NCBI GenBank assembly: GCA_937922435.1
Contig: CAKZVT010000062.1
Span: 1-64,000, forward strand
DNA: 64,000 nt
Source: an uncultured Prevotella sp.
GTDB taxonomy: Bacteria; Bacteroidota; Bacteroidia; Bacteroidales; Bacteroidaceae
Direction of reading: 5' to 3'
Position numbers and translations under genes: made by a program. The notes below the pieces were generated by a model that saw only the letters and a list, made by a program, of their open reading frames with translations, had not been told where the DNA came from and made no database searches. Of the stretch, positions 32,329-40,255 are shown piece after piece; within the stretch, counting starts at the first letter, position 1, and every line of letters starts with the position of its first letter.

Positions 32329-34785
32329 ATGAATAAAATCAAGTGTTTGTTAGTCGCCGGGGCGGTCACCGTGGCCGCCGTAGCTGCCAAGGCGCAGACC
32401 GTGACACCCGAAATTGAGAAGAGGGCGGCGGACATCGTAGCCAAGATGACCCTCGAAGAGAAAGTAAGTTACTTGTCGGGCGCGACGTCGTTCTCGCTCC
32501 GCGAAATCCCGAGAGTAGGCATTCCGACGGTGCTGTTGGCCGACGGTCCGGTGGGAATACGCAACCATGCGCCCCACAGCACGCTGTATCCGGCATCGAT
32601 GTTGAGCGCGGCCACATGGAACAGAGACCTGCTCTACCGCCTCGGACGCTCGCTGGGCGACGACGCGAGGGCGCGAGGCGTGGGCATACTGCTCGGCCCC
32701 GGAGTGAACATCTACCGTTCGCCGCTGTGCGGAAGGAACTATGAATACTTTGGCGAAGACCCTTACCTGACGGGCGAAGCCGCCCTGGCCTACATCAACG
32801 GAGTGCAGTCGCGCGGCGTGCTGGCCACCATCAAGCACTTCGCAGGCAACAACCAGGAGTGGAGCCGACACCATGTAAGCTCGGAAATAGACGAGCGCAC
32901 GCTGTTTGAAATCTACTTCCCGGCGTTCCAGAAGGCCGTCACCAAGGGCAAGGTAGGCTCTGTAATGGACAGCTACAACCTGCTCAACGGCGTGCATTCC
33001 ACGGAGAACGCATGGCTCAACAAGGAAGTGCTGCGCAAGCGTTGGGGCTTCGACGGCATAATAATGTCCGACTGGACGTCGGTATATTCAACCATAGCGG
33101 CGGCCAACAACGGCCTCGACCTGGAGATGCCGAAGGGCAAGAACTTCACCGTTGACAAAATACGCGCGGCCATCGAGGCAGGAACGGTGGACGAAAGGGT
33201 CATAGACGAGAAGGTGAAACACATACTCCAGACGGTCATAGCGTTCGGAATATTCGACCGGAAGCAGAAGGAAGAGAACATACCGCTTGACAACCCGTCG
33301 TCGCACGAGACGGCTCTGGCACTGGCGCGCGAGGGCATCGTGATGCTGAAAAACGACGGAGGAGTGCTCCCCCTGCGCGGTTCCATAGCCTTGGTAGGCC
33401 CCAACGCCACGGTAATAACTACCGGCGGAGGCAGCGGCAACGTAGTTCCGTTCACGTCAACGCCCGTGAGCGAGGCTCTGAAAAAGATGAACAAGAAGAC
33501 CATAATGCTTACGGACGACGTGATTTATGACGACATCGCCGACCAGGTGTTCACCGACTCGACGATGAAGACAAAGGGCTTCCGTGGCGAATACTTTAAG
33601 AACAAGGGACTGAAGGGCGCAGCCGACGTAGTGAGGATCGACCCGAAGGTGGACTTCGACTGGGAATATGGCCGCCCGATGGACGGTTTCCCCACCGACA
33701 CTTTCAGCGTGCGATGGAGCGGATGCTACACTCCGAAGGCTGACGAGACGCTGAAAGTATACATCGGAGGCGACGACGGCTACCGCATAAAGGTGAACGG
33801 CAAGACCGTGGCAGGCGACTGGGGCAACCACGCCTACTCGTTCCGCGAGCTGGCGTTGAAGGTGAAAGGCGGCGTGAGGAACGATATCGTGGTGGAATAT
33901 TTTGACAACATATCGTCGGCCAACATAAAAGTCAGCCTCAAGAGACTCAACGAGGACAAGCTGTTCAAGGGCGTTCGCAAGGCCGACAACGTGGTATATT
34001 GCGCCGGATTCAACAGCAGCATCGAGGGCGAAGGCTTTGACCGCCCGTTCGAGCTGCCACAGTTCCAGCAGGAGATGATAGCCCGACTGGCCGCCGAGAA
34101 CCCCAACATGGTGGTCGTAGTGAACGCCGGAGGAGGCATAGCCTTCAAGCCTTGGCTCGACAAAGTAAAGGGAGTGCTCATGGCTTGGTATCCGGGACAG
34201 GAGGGCGGACAGGCCATCGCCGAAATACTGCGCGGCAAGCTGTCGCCCAGCGGCAAGCTGCCTATCTCCATCGAGGAGAAACTTGAGGACAACCCCTGCT
34301 ACGAGAACTACCACGAGAACATGAAAGGACGCGAGCTGCGCTCGGTGGAATACCGCGAGGGAGTGTTCATGGGCTACCGCGGATACGACAAGACGGGCGT
34401 GAAGCCGCTGTTCCCCTTCGGCTTCGGACTGTCTTACTCTACCTTCGAGTATTCGGGTCTTACGCTTGAAAAGACCGGCAACAATGAAGTAAAAGTTGCC
34501 TTCAGCGTGAAGAACACCGGCCGCGTGGAGGCCAAGGAGGCGGCACAGGTGTACGTCACCGATGTCAAGTCGACCGTAAAGCGTCCGTTGAAGGAGCTTA
34601 AAGGCTTCGAGAAAGTGACGCTGAAACCAGGCGAGACGAAGCGCGTTGAGCTTACGCTCGACAAGGACGCCTTCGCATATTACGACGTGATGCAGGAGCG
34701 GTTCGTCGTAGAGCCGGGAACGTTCACCATATCGGTGGGCGGCAGTTCGGCCGACCTTCCGCTCAAGCAGGACATTGAGCTGTGA
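32329..34785 (+). CDS. GH3 beta-glycosidase with PA14 insert
   Basis: 818 residues with a signal peptide (to about 22, AAKAQ). The GH3 N-terminal barrel (about 30-290) contains GPGVNIYRSPLCGRNYEYFG, KHFAGNNQEWSRHH and the nucleophile Asp in GIIMSDWTS (near 247). The C-terminal sandwich domain is interrupted at about 410-545 by a PA14 module (FRGEYFKNKGLKG ... YIGGDDGYRIKVNG), which often shapes the substrate pocket. It ends with a fibronectin III-like domain. This is the usual layout of beta-glucosidases with a PA14 insert. It follows the SGNH-GH3 gene by 6 bases, likely co-transcribed. Confidence 0.92.
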   Translation: MNKIKCLLVAGAVTVAAVAAKAQTVTPEIEKRAADIVAKMTLEEKVSYLSGATSFSLREIPRVGIPTVLLADGPVGIRNHAPHSTLYPASMLSAATWNRDLLYRLGRSLGDDARARGVGILLGPGVNIYRSPLCGRNYEYFGEDPYLTGEAALAYINGVQSRGVLATIKHFAGNNQEWSRHHVSSEIDERTLFEIYFPAFQKAVTKGKVGSVMDSYNLLNGVHSTENAWLNKEVLRKRWGFDGIIMSDWTSVYSTIAAANNGLDLEMPKGKNFTVDKIRAAIEAGTVDERVIDEKVKHILQTVIAFGIFDRKQKEENIPLDNPSSHETALALAREGIVMLKNDGGVLPLRGSIALVGPNATVITTGGGSGNVVPFTSTPVSEALKKMNKKTIMLTDDVIYDDIADQVFTDSTMKTKGFRGEYFKNKGLKGAADVVRIDPKVDFDWEYGRPMDGFPTDTFSVRWSGCYTPKADETLKVYIGGDDGYRIKVNGKTVAGDWGNHAYSFRELALKVKGGVRNDIVVEYFDNISSANIKVSLKRLNEDKLFKGVRKADNVVYCAGFNSSIEGEGFDRPFELPQFQQEMIARLAAENPNMVVVVNAGGGIAFKPWLDKVKGVLMAWYPGQEGGQAIAEILRGKLSPSGKLPISIEEKLEDNPCYENYHENMKGRELRSVEYREGVFMGYRGYDKTGVKPLFPFGFGLSYSTFEYSGLTLEKTGNNEVKVAFSVKNTGRVEAKEAAQVYVTDVKSTVKRPLKELKGFEKVTLKPGETKRVELTLDKDAFAYYDVMQERFVVEPGTFTISVGGSSADLPLKQDIEL

Positions 34786-34796
34786 GGAAACAGCCA

Positions 34797-35112
34797 AACC
34801 TAACACCCACCCCAACCCTCCCGAAGGGAGGGAGCTTGGTATGATTTCGCAGCTTTGGCACATCAGGCTTATCGGGCCTATCGGGTTAATTAGGCCCAAT
34901 ATGCCCAATGAGCCATATGGGCCTGATAAGCCGCTGATAATCAGATGATTGCCAAAAGGCCACCTTTTGCACCGCAAAAGGTGGCCTTTTAGCGTGCAAT
35001 TGGCGGTCTTTTGGAAGACAAAAGACCGCCTTTCGCATACGGCTTGTTTGGCTCATAGGGCTTATTTGGCTTATAAGCCCTATTAGCCTGATAGGCCGGA
35101 CAAGCCTGATGG
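34797..35112. repeat. composite repeat R-Q-P-Q
   Basis: R (34801-34848, CCCTCCCGAAGGGAGGGAGC), Q (34858-34940), P hairpins (34951-35035) and a second Q tract (35042-35112). The junction between Q and P reads AAGCCGCTGATAATCAG, as in other copies. No gene is present between the GH3 gene and the recombinase gene. Confidence 0.8.
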
Positions 35113-35118
35113 CAGCGC

Positions 35119-36045
35119 TTACCTCATCACGTTCTTCATCATCCTGTCGATGCACTTGCGCTTCTGGCTTATGTCGGGGTGCACGTACAGGTTGAGCGTA
35201 GTGCCTATGTTGGCGTGGCCGAGTATGGAGCTTACCGTCTTGTAGTCGCAGCGGCTCTCTATGCAGCGCGTGGCGAAGGTGTGGCGCAGGCCGTGGAACT
35301 TCATCGGCGGCAGCCCAAGCTCTTGCATCAGGTTCTGGTAATAGCGCCGGTACAGGCGCGGTTCGAGCGGCTTGCAGCCGTTGCTCAGCACATAGTCTTC
35401 GTCGTTGACCATGCTTGACAGCGGCTTGAGTACTGCCACCAGCTCGCGGCTTATGGGTATTTCGCGCCTCGCGCTGTCGGTCTTGGGCTGCCCGATTACC
35501 ACCTTTGTGCGCCTCTTGCCGCCGTCGGTTACGTAGATGCGCTCTATGGTACGCTCCACACTGATGACCTTCGAGCGTATGTTGATGTCGCCCCACTTCA
35601 GCGCGCACACCTCGCCTATGCGCAGGCCCGTGCACAGGCAGATGTACAGGCCGAGTCCGCGGAAGCTGAAGTGGCGGCGCAGATACTTCATGAGCAGCCG
35701 CTGCTGGCCGTGCGTAAGCACCATTACTTTGTCGCTGCCGGTGAGCTTGGGCATCTTTACGTCCCAGTCGCGCCATTCCGTCCACCCCTTTTTCTGTCCG
35801 TATGACATGAGCATCTTCAGCACCAGCATGATGTCTTTCACCGTGCGCGGCGACAGTCCTTCTTCGGTCAGCTTCACCACGAAGTCCTGCATCAGGTGTT
35901 CGTCTATGCGTTGCAGGTTGCCGAATGCCGGCAGGATGTGCTTCTCGGCGTTGCACGTGTACGTAGCCATAGTCGATTCCTTTACCATAAATTTCTTCAT
36001 TTCACGCCATTCAAAATAAACGTTCTTAATGTCAAACTGTTCCAT
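35119..36045 (-). CDS. tyrosine recombinase (phage-type integrase)
   Basis: 308 residues from the ATG at 36045; a longer frame needs a TTG start at 36078. The N-terminal SAM-like DNA-binding domain (about 1-105) is followed by the catalytic domain with Arg in CTGLRIGEVCAL, the HGLRHTFATRC box, LGHANIGTT and the Tyr in LNLYVHPD. All expected catalytic residues appear present. It could be the integrase of a lost mobile element or an invertase that flips nearby DNA; no attachment repeats or other mobile genes are seen next to it. Confidence 0.88.
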   Translation of the reverse strand: MEQFDIKNVYFEWREMKKFMVKESTMATYTCNAEKHILPAFGNLQRIDEHLMQDFVVKLTEEGLSPRTVKDIMLVLKMLMSYGQKKGWTEWRDWDVKMPKLTGSDKVMVLTHGQQRLLMKYLRRHFSFRGLGLYICLCTGLRIGEVCALKWGDINIRSKVISVERTIERIYVTDGGKRRTKVVIGQPKTDSARREIPISRELVAVLKPLSSMVNDEDYVLSNGCKPLEPRLYRRYYQNLMQELGLPPMKFHGLRHTFATRCIESRCDYKTVSSILGHANIGTTLNLYVHPDISQKRKCIDRMMKNVMR

Positions 36046-36192
36046 TGTCTTATTGTTTTTAATGTTAAGCGGCGGCAAAATAATGAATTGTAATATTTCG
36101 GCGCGTGTTTTGCACCGAAATGTTGATTAATTTGCGTGCGGCTGATGGAGAAAAGATGTGAATATTCCGTGAATTTTATTAAAAGGCAGGCG

Positions 36193-36218
36193 TTTGTCGT
36201 TTTTTTTCCGTATGTTTG
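36193..36218 (+). promoter_or_regulatory. probable promoter of the Bax-inhibitor gene
   Basis: TATGTTTG at 36211-36218, 54 bases before the ATG; a TTTG at 36193 is spaced a little too close, so the -33 box is uncertain. Confidence 0.45.
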
Positions 36219-36272
36219 CAGCCAATATGCGCACGGCGCATTGAAACATAAAACAACAAATAACAGAAGATT

Positions 36273-36992
36273 ATGAACGAAGACAGACTTTATGAACTGA
36301 TACGCGAGAAGGAACAGACGGCCGCCGCCGTGTTCCCCGCATTGATGCGCAAGGTGTACGTATGGATGACGCTTGCGCTCGTAATAACGGGCTTCACGGC
36401 CTACAGCGTTGCCAACAGCCCCGGCATAATGCAGGCCATCTACGCCAACAGGATGATGATGTGGGGCTTGCTCATTGCCGAAGTGGCGCTGGTATGGTAC
36501 GTCTCGGCGCGCATAGACCGCCTCTCGCTCACCACGGCCACGATGCTCTTCGTGCTCTATTCGGTACTCAACGGAGCCACGCTGTCAATCATCTTCATGG
36601 CGTACACGATGCAGTCAATCGCCTCGGTGTTCTTCATCACAGCCGGAACGTTCGCCGCCATGTCGCTCGTCGGCGTGTTCACCAAGAAAGACTTGTCGCC
36701 GCTGGGCCGCATACTGTTCATGGCGCTCATCGGACTCATCATCGCCACGCTGGTAAACGCTTTCCTCATAAAGAGCGGAGGCTTCAGCCTTATAGTTAGT
36801 TATGTGGGCGTGCTCATCTTCGTCGGCCTCACGGCGTATGACACGCAGAAAATAAAGAACATGCTCATAGAGGCCGACGACGCCACCGAAGGCGCGCAGA
36901 AAATCGCCCTGATGGGCTCGCTCGCCCTCTATCTCGACTTCATCAACCTCTTCCTCTACCTGCTCCGCATCTTCGGAGGCAACAGGGAGTAA
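36273..36992 (+). CDS. Bax inhibitor-1/YccA family membrane protein
   Basis: 239 residues with seven hydrophobic segments: VYVWMTLALVITGFTAYSV, MMWGLLIAEVALVWYV, a TATMLFVLYSVLNGAT stretch, IASVFFITAGTFAAMSLVG, LFMALIGLIIATLVNAFL, LIVSYVGVLIFVGLTAYDTQ and LALYLDFINLFLYLLRIFG. This pattern, the AYDTQKIK motif and the length are typical of the BI-1 family, pH-gated calcium-leak-like proteins of the inner membrane. It stands alone and is followed by an inverted repeat. Confidence 0.93.
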   Translation: MNEDRLYELIREKEQTAAAVFPALMRKVYVWMTLALVITGFTAYSVANSPGIMQAIYANRMMMWGLLIAEVALVWYVSARIDRLSLTTATMLFVLYSVLNGATLSIIFMAYTMQSIASVFFITAGTFAAMSLVGVFTKKDLSPLGRILFMALIGLIIATLVNAFLIKSGGFSLIVSYVGVLIFVGLTAYDTQKIKNMLIEADDATEGAQKIALMGSLALYLDFINLFLYLLRIFGGNRE

Positions 36993-37003
36993 GTTTGTTT
37001 AGT

Positions 37004-37114
37004 AGTAAAGGAGTAAGGAGAGAAGGAGTAAGTAGATTTGCATCGGTTGTCATTACGCTGACAGCATTGCAACAAAGCTAATCTACTTACTCCTTCTCTC
37101 CTTACTCCTTTACT
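37004..37114. repeat. 35-base perfect inverted repeat (TACTCCTT family)
   Basis: Left arm 37004-37038 and right arm 37080-37114, perfect over 35 bases, with a 41-base loop. The arms are made of AGTAAGGAG-type units (purine-rich on the left, pyrimidine-rich on the right). It lies between the BI-1 gene and argR and could end BI-1 transcription. Confidence 0.88.
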
Positions 37115-37159
37115 CCTTTCTAAAATCTCCTTTACTTCTCTCAAAGTTCCAAGCGTTTT

Positions 37160-37234
37160 TGCATAAAAATGCAAAAACGCTTGGAACTTTGAATAAATAT
37201 CCATATATTTGCACTCGAATTGCATAAAAATACA
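37160..37234 (+). promoter_or_regulatory. three ARG boxes around the argR promoter
   Basis: TGCATAAAAATGCA (37160-37173), TGAATAAATATCCA (37190-37203) and TGCATAAAAATACA (37221-37234) each fit the ArgR operator TGNATWWWWATNCA. They start 30 and 31 bases apart, about three helical turns. The promoter is TTG at 37181-37183, 20 bases, TATATTTG at 37204-37211. Box 2 fills the spacer and box 3 ends 3 bases before the ATG, so ArgR bound here would block transcription of its own gene. Confidence 0.75.
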
Positions 37235-37237
37235 ATA

Positions 37238-37714
37238 ATGAAATCTAAGGACAACAGGCTTCAGACATTGCGGATGCTCATTTCAAGTCAGGAACTTTGC
37301 TGCCAGGAAGACGTGCTCAAGGCTCTTGCCAAGGAGGGGTACAACGTTACCCAGGCAACTTTGAGCCGCGACTTGAAGCAGCTCAAGGTGGCAAAAGCCA
37401 CCAGCCTGGGCGGCAAGTACTTCTACGTGCTGCCCAACGAGACGATGTACAGGCGCGTGGCAAGCCCAAAGAGCGCGGCCGAGATGCTGCTCACGTCGGG
37501 CTTCATGTCAATCAACTTCTCGGGCAACATGGGCGTAATCAAGACCCGTCCCGGCTACGCCAGCAGCCTGGCTTACAACATTGACAACGGCGGACTGCCG
37601 TCAATCATCGGCACAATCGCCGGCGACGACACCATATTCATCGTCATAAAGGACGGCGAGATGTATGCCGACGTGATGGACGAGCTGCGCAGCGTAATAC
37701 CAGATATAAAGTAA
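37238..37714 (+). CDS. argR: arginine repressor ArgR
   Basis: 158 residues from the ATG at 37238; a longer frame would start inside the promoter region. The N-terminal winged helix (about 1-65) contains TQATLSRDLKQL, the recognition helix typical of ArgR. The C-terminal domain (about 80-155) has the arginine-binding and hexamer motif GTIAGDDTIFIVI. With bound arginine it represses arginine synthesis. It heads the arginine cluster and three ARG boxes surround its promoter. Confidence 0.95.
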   Translation: MKSKDNRLQTLRMLISSQELCCQEDVLKALAKEGYNVTQATLSRDLKQLKVAKATSLGGKYFYVLPNETMYRRVASPKSAAEMLLTSGFMSINFSGNMGVIKTRPGYASSLAYNIDNGGLPSIIGTIAGDDTIFIVIKDGEMYADVMDELRSVIPDIK

Positions 37715-37783
37715 AAGGTGAGAAGGTGAGAACGTAAGAAGGTGAGAAAGCCTGCCGGTTGCACACAGCTTGCACAAGTAATG

Positions 37784-37822
37784 GCTTTAACTTCTATAAC
37801 TTCTGTAACTTCTTTAACTTCT
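37784..37822. repeat. TTAACTTC-type repeat between argR and the GNAT gene
   Basis: Four units of the TTTAACTTCTATAACTTC type ending 9 bases before the ATG of the acyltransferase; it forms its leader region. Confidence 0.65.
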
Positions 37823-37831
37823 AAAACAACA

Positions 37832-38425
37832 ATGGAAGAAATAACAGTCTTGGTGGCCGACGCGTCTCACGAGAAGTACGTCGACACCATACTTGACACT
37901 ATGGCGGCCGCGGCCAAGGTGCGCGGCACGGGCATCGCCAGGCGCTCGCACGAGTACCTGGCCACCAAGATGCGCGAGACTAAAGCCGTAATAGCCCTCG
38001 CCGGCGACCGCTTCGCAGGCTTCAGCTACATTGAGACGTGGGGCAACAAGCACTATGTGACAACCTCCGGACTCATCGTCCACCCTGACTTCCGCGGTCT
38101 CGGCGTGTCGAAGCGCATCAAGGACATGACGTTCACCCTTGCCAGGACACGCTGGCCGAAGGCCAAAATATTCAGTCTTACCAGCGGCGCGGCGGTGATG
38201 CGCATGAACACACAGCTGGGTTACGTGCCCGTTACGTTCGCCGAGCTGACCGACGACGAAGCCTTTTGGCGCGGCTGTGAGGGCTGCATCAACGTCGACG
38301 TGCTTAAACGCACGGGGCGTAAGTACTGCATCTGCACCGGCATGCTGTACGACCCTGATGTTCACGGGGACGAACCTGCGCCCATCGAGCTGCCCGACGA
38401 GGTGATGAGAAGGATTAGGAAATGA
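37832..38425 (+). CDS. GNAT acyltransferase of the arginine cluster (probable N-acylglutamate synthase)
   Basis: 197 residues from the ATG at 37832; the longer frame from 37742 would translate the repeat and is unlikely. A GNAT fold is visible: beta strand FAGFSYIETW, then the acyl-CoA loop VHPDFRGLGVSKRIKD (Q/RxxGxG/A type) at about 95-110, and a C-terminal part rich in Cys. Acetyl- or succinyl-CoA would be the donor. Bacteroidetes make arginine through N-succinyl intermediates, and the GNAT at this place in the cluster has been proposed as the N-succinylglutamate synthase. This assignment rests on context. Confidence 0.75.
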   Translation: MEEITVLVADASHEKYVDTILDTMAAAAKVRGTGIARRSHEYLATKMRETKAVIALAGDRFAGFSYIETWGNKHYVTTSGLIVHPDFRGLGVSKRIKDMTFTLARTRWPKAKIFSLTSGAAVMRMNTQLGYVPVTFAELTDDEAFWRGCEGCINVDVLKRTGRKYCICTGMLYDPDVHGDEPAPIELPDEVMRRIRK

Positions 38426-38438
38426 TTTCAGGAGGGAA

Positions 38439-38591
38439 GGAGTAAGTAGAGAAGGAGTAAGTAGAAAGGGGTGAAGGGGTAAGTAGAAAAGCCTTGCAGC
38501 AGTGCATCCAAGGGCGCATCAGGCTCATTCGGCTCATTTGACCTTGCCATATAAGCATGGCATTTGTACTTACTCCTTCTCTCCTTACTCC
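38439..38591. repeat. 25-base inverted repeat (TACTCCTT family) before argG
   Basis: Arms 38439-38463 and 38567-38591, one mismatch, enclosing about 100 bases that include a Q-type fragment (GGCTCATTCGGCTCATTTG, 38522-38540). Confidence 0.75.
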
Positions 38592-38626
38592 TCTACTCCT
38601 TAGAAAAACAATAAAAACAAACGATT

Positions 38627-39829
38627 ATGCCAGACAAGAAGAAAGTGGTGGTAGCCTTCTCCGGGGGGCTTGACACATCCTACACGGTGATGAAACTGTC
38701 GCACGACATGGGCTACGAGGTCTACGCCGCCTGCGCCAACACAGGCGGATTCAGTGCCGAACAGCTGAAGACGAACGAGGAGAACGCCTACAAGCTGGGC
38801 GCGAAGGAGTACGTTACGCTCGACGTTACGCACGAATACTACGAGAAAAGCCTAAAGTACATGATATTTGGCAACGTGCTCCGAAACAACTGTTACCCCA
38901 TATCCGTGTCGTCGGAGCGCATCTTCCAGGCCATAGCCATTGCCCGTTACGCCAAGCAAATCGGCGCGGACGCCATAGCGCACGGCTCTACCGGCGCGGG
39001 CAACGACCAAATACGCTTCGACATGACGTTCCTCGTTATGGCGCCGGGCGTGGAAATCATCACGCTGACACGCGACAAGGCGCTCTCGCGTAAGGAGGAA
39101 GTGGACTACCTGAACGCGCACGGCTTCACGGCCGACTTCACCAAACTGAAGTACAGCTACAACGTAGGCATCTGGGGGACGAGCATCTGCGGCGGCGAGC
39201 TTCTCGACTCGGCGCAGGGCCTTCCGGAAGAGGCTTACCTCAAGCACGTCACCCGGCACGACGAGAGCGAGCTGCGCATAGAGTTCAAGAAGGGTGAAAT
39301 CGTGGCCGTGAACGGCGTGAAATACGACGACAAGGTGGCCGCAATACAGCGCATTGAGGAGCTTGGCGCAGCCTACGGCATAGGCCGCGACTGCAACGTG
39401 GGCGACACCATAATAGGCATAAAGGGCCGAGTGGGCTTCGAGGCGGCGGCTCCCAAGCTCATCATCGAGGCTCACCGCATGCTCGAGAAGTACACTTTGA
39501 GCAAGTGGCAGCAGTACTGGAAAGACCAGGTAGCCAACTGGTACGGCATGTTCCTGCACGAAAGCCAGTACCTGGAACCCGTCATGCCCGACATCGAAGC
39601 CATGCTTACGAGCAGCCAAAGGAACGTGAACGGCACGGCAATCCTCAAGCTCCGTCCTCTCGGATTCGAGTGCGTGGGCGTCGATTCGCCCGATGATTTG
39701 CTCAAATCGAAGCTCGGCGAATACGGCGAAATGCAGCACGGCTGGACAGCCGAAGAGGCAAAGGGCTTCATCAAGGTGCTCTCAACGCCGCTAAGGGTGT
39801 ATTATGGGATACACGAGGGGGAGAGGTAA
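38627..39829 (+). CDS. argG: argininosuccinate synthase
   Basis: 400 residues, full length. It joins citrulline and aspartate using ATP. The ATP-binding PP-loop VAFSGGLDTSYT is at residues about 9-20, and the citrulline/aspartate-binding parts are seen in HGSTGAGNDQIRFD (about 123-136) and the EYVTLDVT and YNVGIWGTSICGG stretches. No signal peptide; cytoplasmic. It is separated from the GNAT gene by 201 bases with an inverted repeat and from argC by 426 bases with a composite repeat. Confidence 0.97.
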   Translation: MPDKKKVVVAFSGGLDTSYTVMKLSHDMGYEVYAACANTGGFSAEQLKTNEENAYKLGAKEYVTLDVTHEYYEKSLKYMIFGNVLRNNCYPISVSSERIFQAIAIARYAKQIGADAIAHGSTGAGNDQIRFDMTFLVMAPGVEIITLTRDKALSRKEEVDYLNAHGFTADFTKLKYSYNVGIWGTSICGGELLDSAQGLPEEAYLKHVTRHDESELRIEFKKGEIVAVNGVKYDDKVAAIQRIEELGAAYGIGRDCNVGDTIIGIKGRVGFEAAAPKLIIEAHRMLEKYTLSKWQQYWKDQVANWYGMFLHESQYLEPVMPDIEAMLTSSQRNVNGTAILKLRPLGFECVGVDSPDDLLKSKLGEYGEMQHGWTAEEAKGFIKVLSTPLRVYYGIHEGER

Positions 39830-39830
39830 C

Positions 39831-40247
39831 ACCCACCCCAACCCGGCCAGACACCCACCCCAACCCTCCCGAAGGGAGGGGGCTTGGTATGACTTTGCCG
39901 GTTGGTTTATAGCCTTGGCGCATTAGGCTTACTGGGCTTATCAGGCCAATTAGGCCCAATAAGCCATATAAGCCGAATGAGACTGTTAACTATCTGATAA
40001 TCAAGCGTCTTGCGAAAGGCCGTCTTTCAGGCTGCGAAAGGCCACATTTTAGGGCGTAAAAGGTGGCCTTTGGGAAGGTAAAAGACGGTCTTTGGGGGAA
40101 TGTCCGCAAACAAGCGGCTTGTAAGTAGGTAGCTTACGGCATTTGTGCCAAAGGCATAGTGTTTGAAAATTTAATATTAACCATAAATAAAAATACCCGC
40201 CACGGCCATTCAAGCCCCCTCCCTTTGGGAGGGCAGGGGTGGGTGTC
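39831..40247. repeat. composite repeat R-Q-P-R' between argG and argC
   Basis: R (39831-39890, with a doubled CACCCACCCC start), Q (39905-39995), P hairpins (40014-40095), about 115 bases of other sequence, then R' (40213-40247), which is R inverted (CCCTCCCTTTGGGAGGG). R' ends 8 bases before the argC start codon. Confidence 0.8.
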
Positions 40248-40255
40248 AGGTGTTT

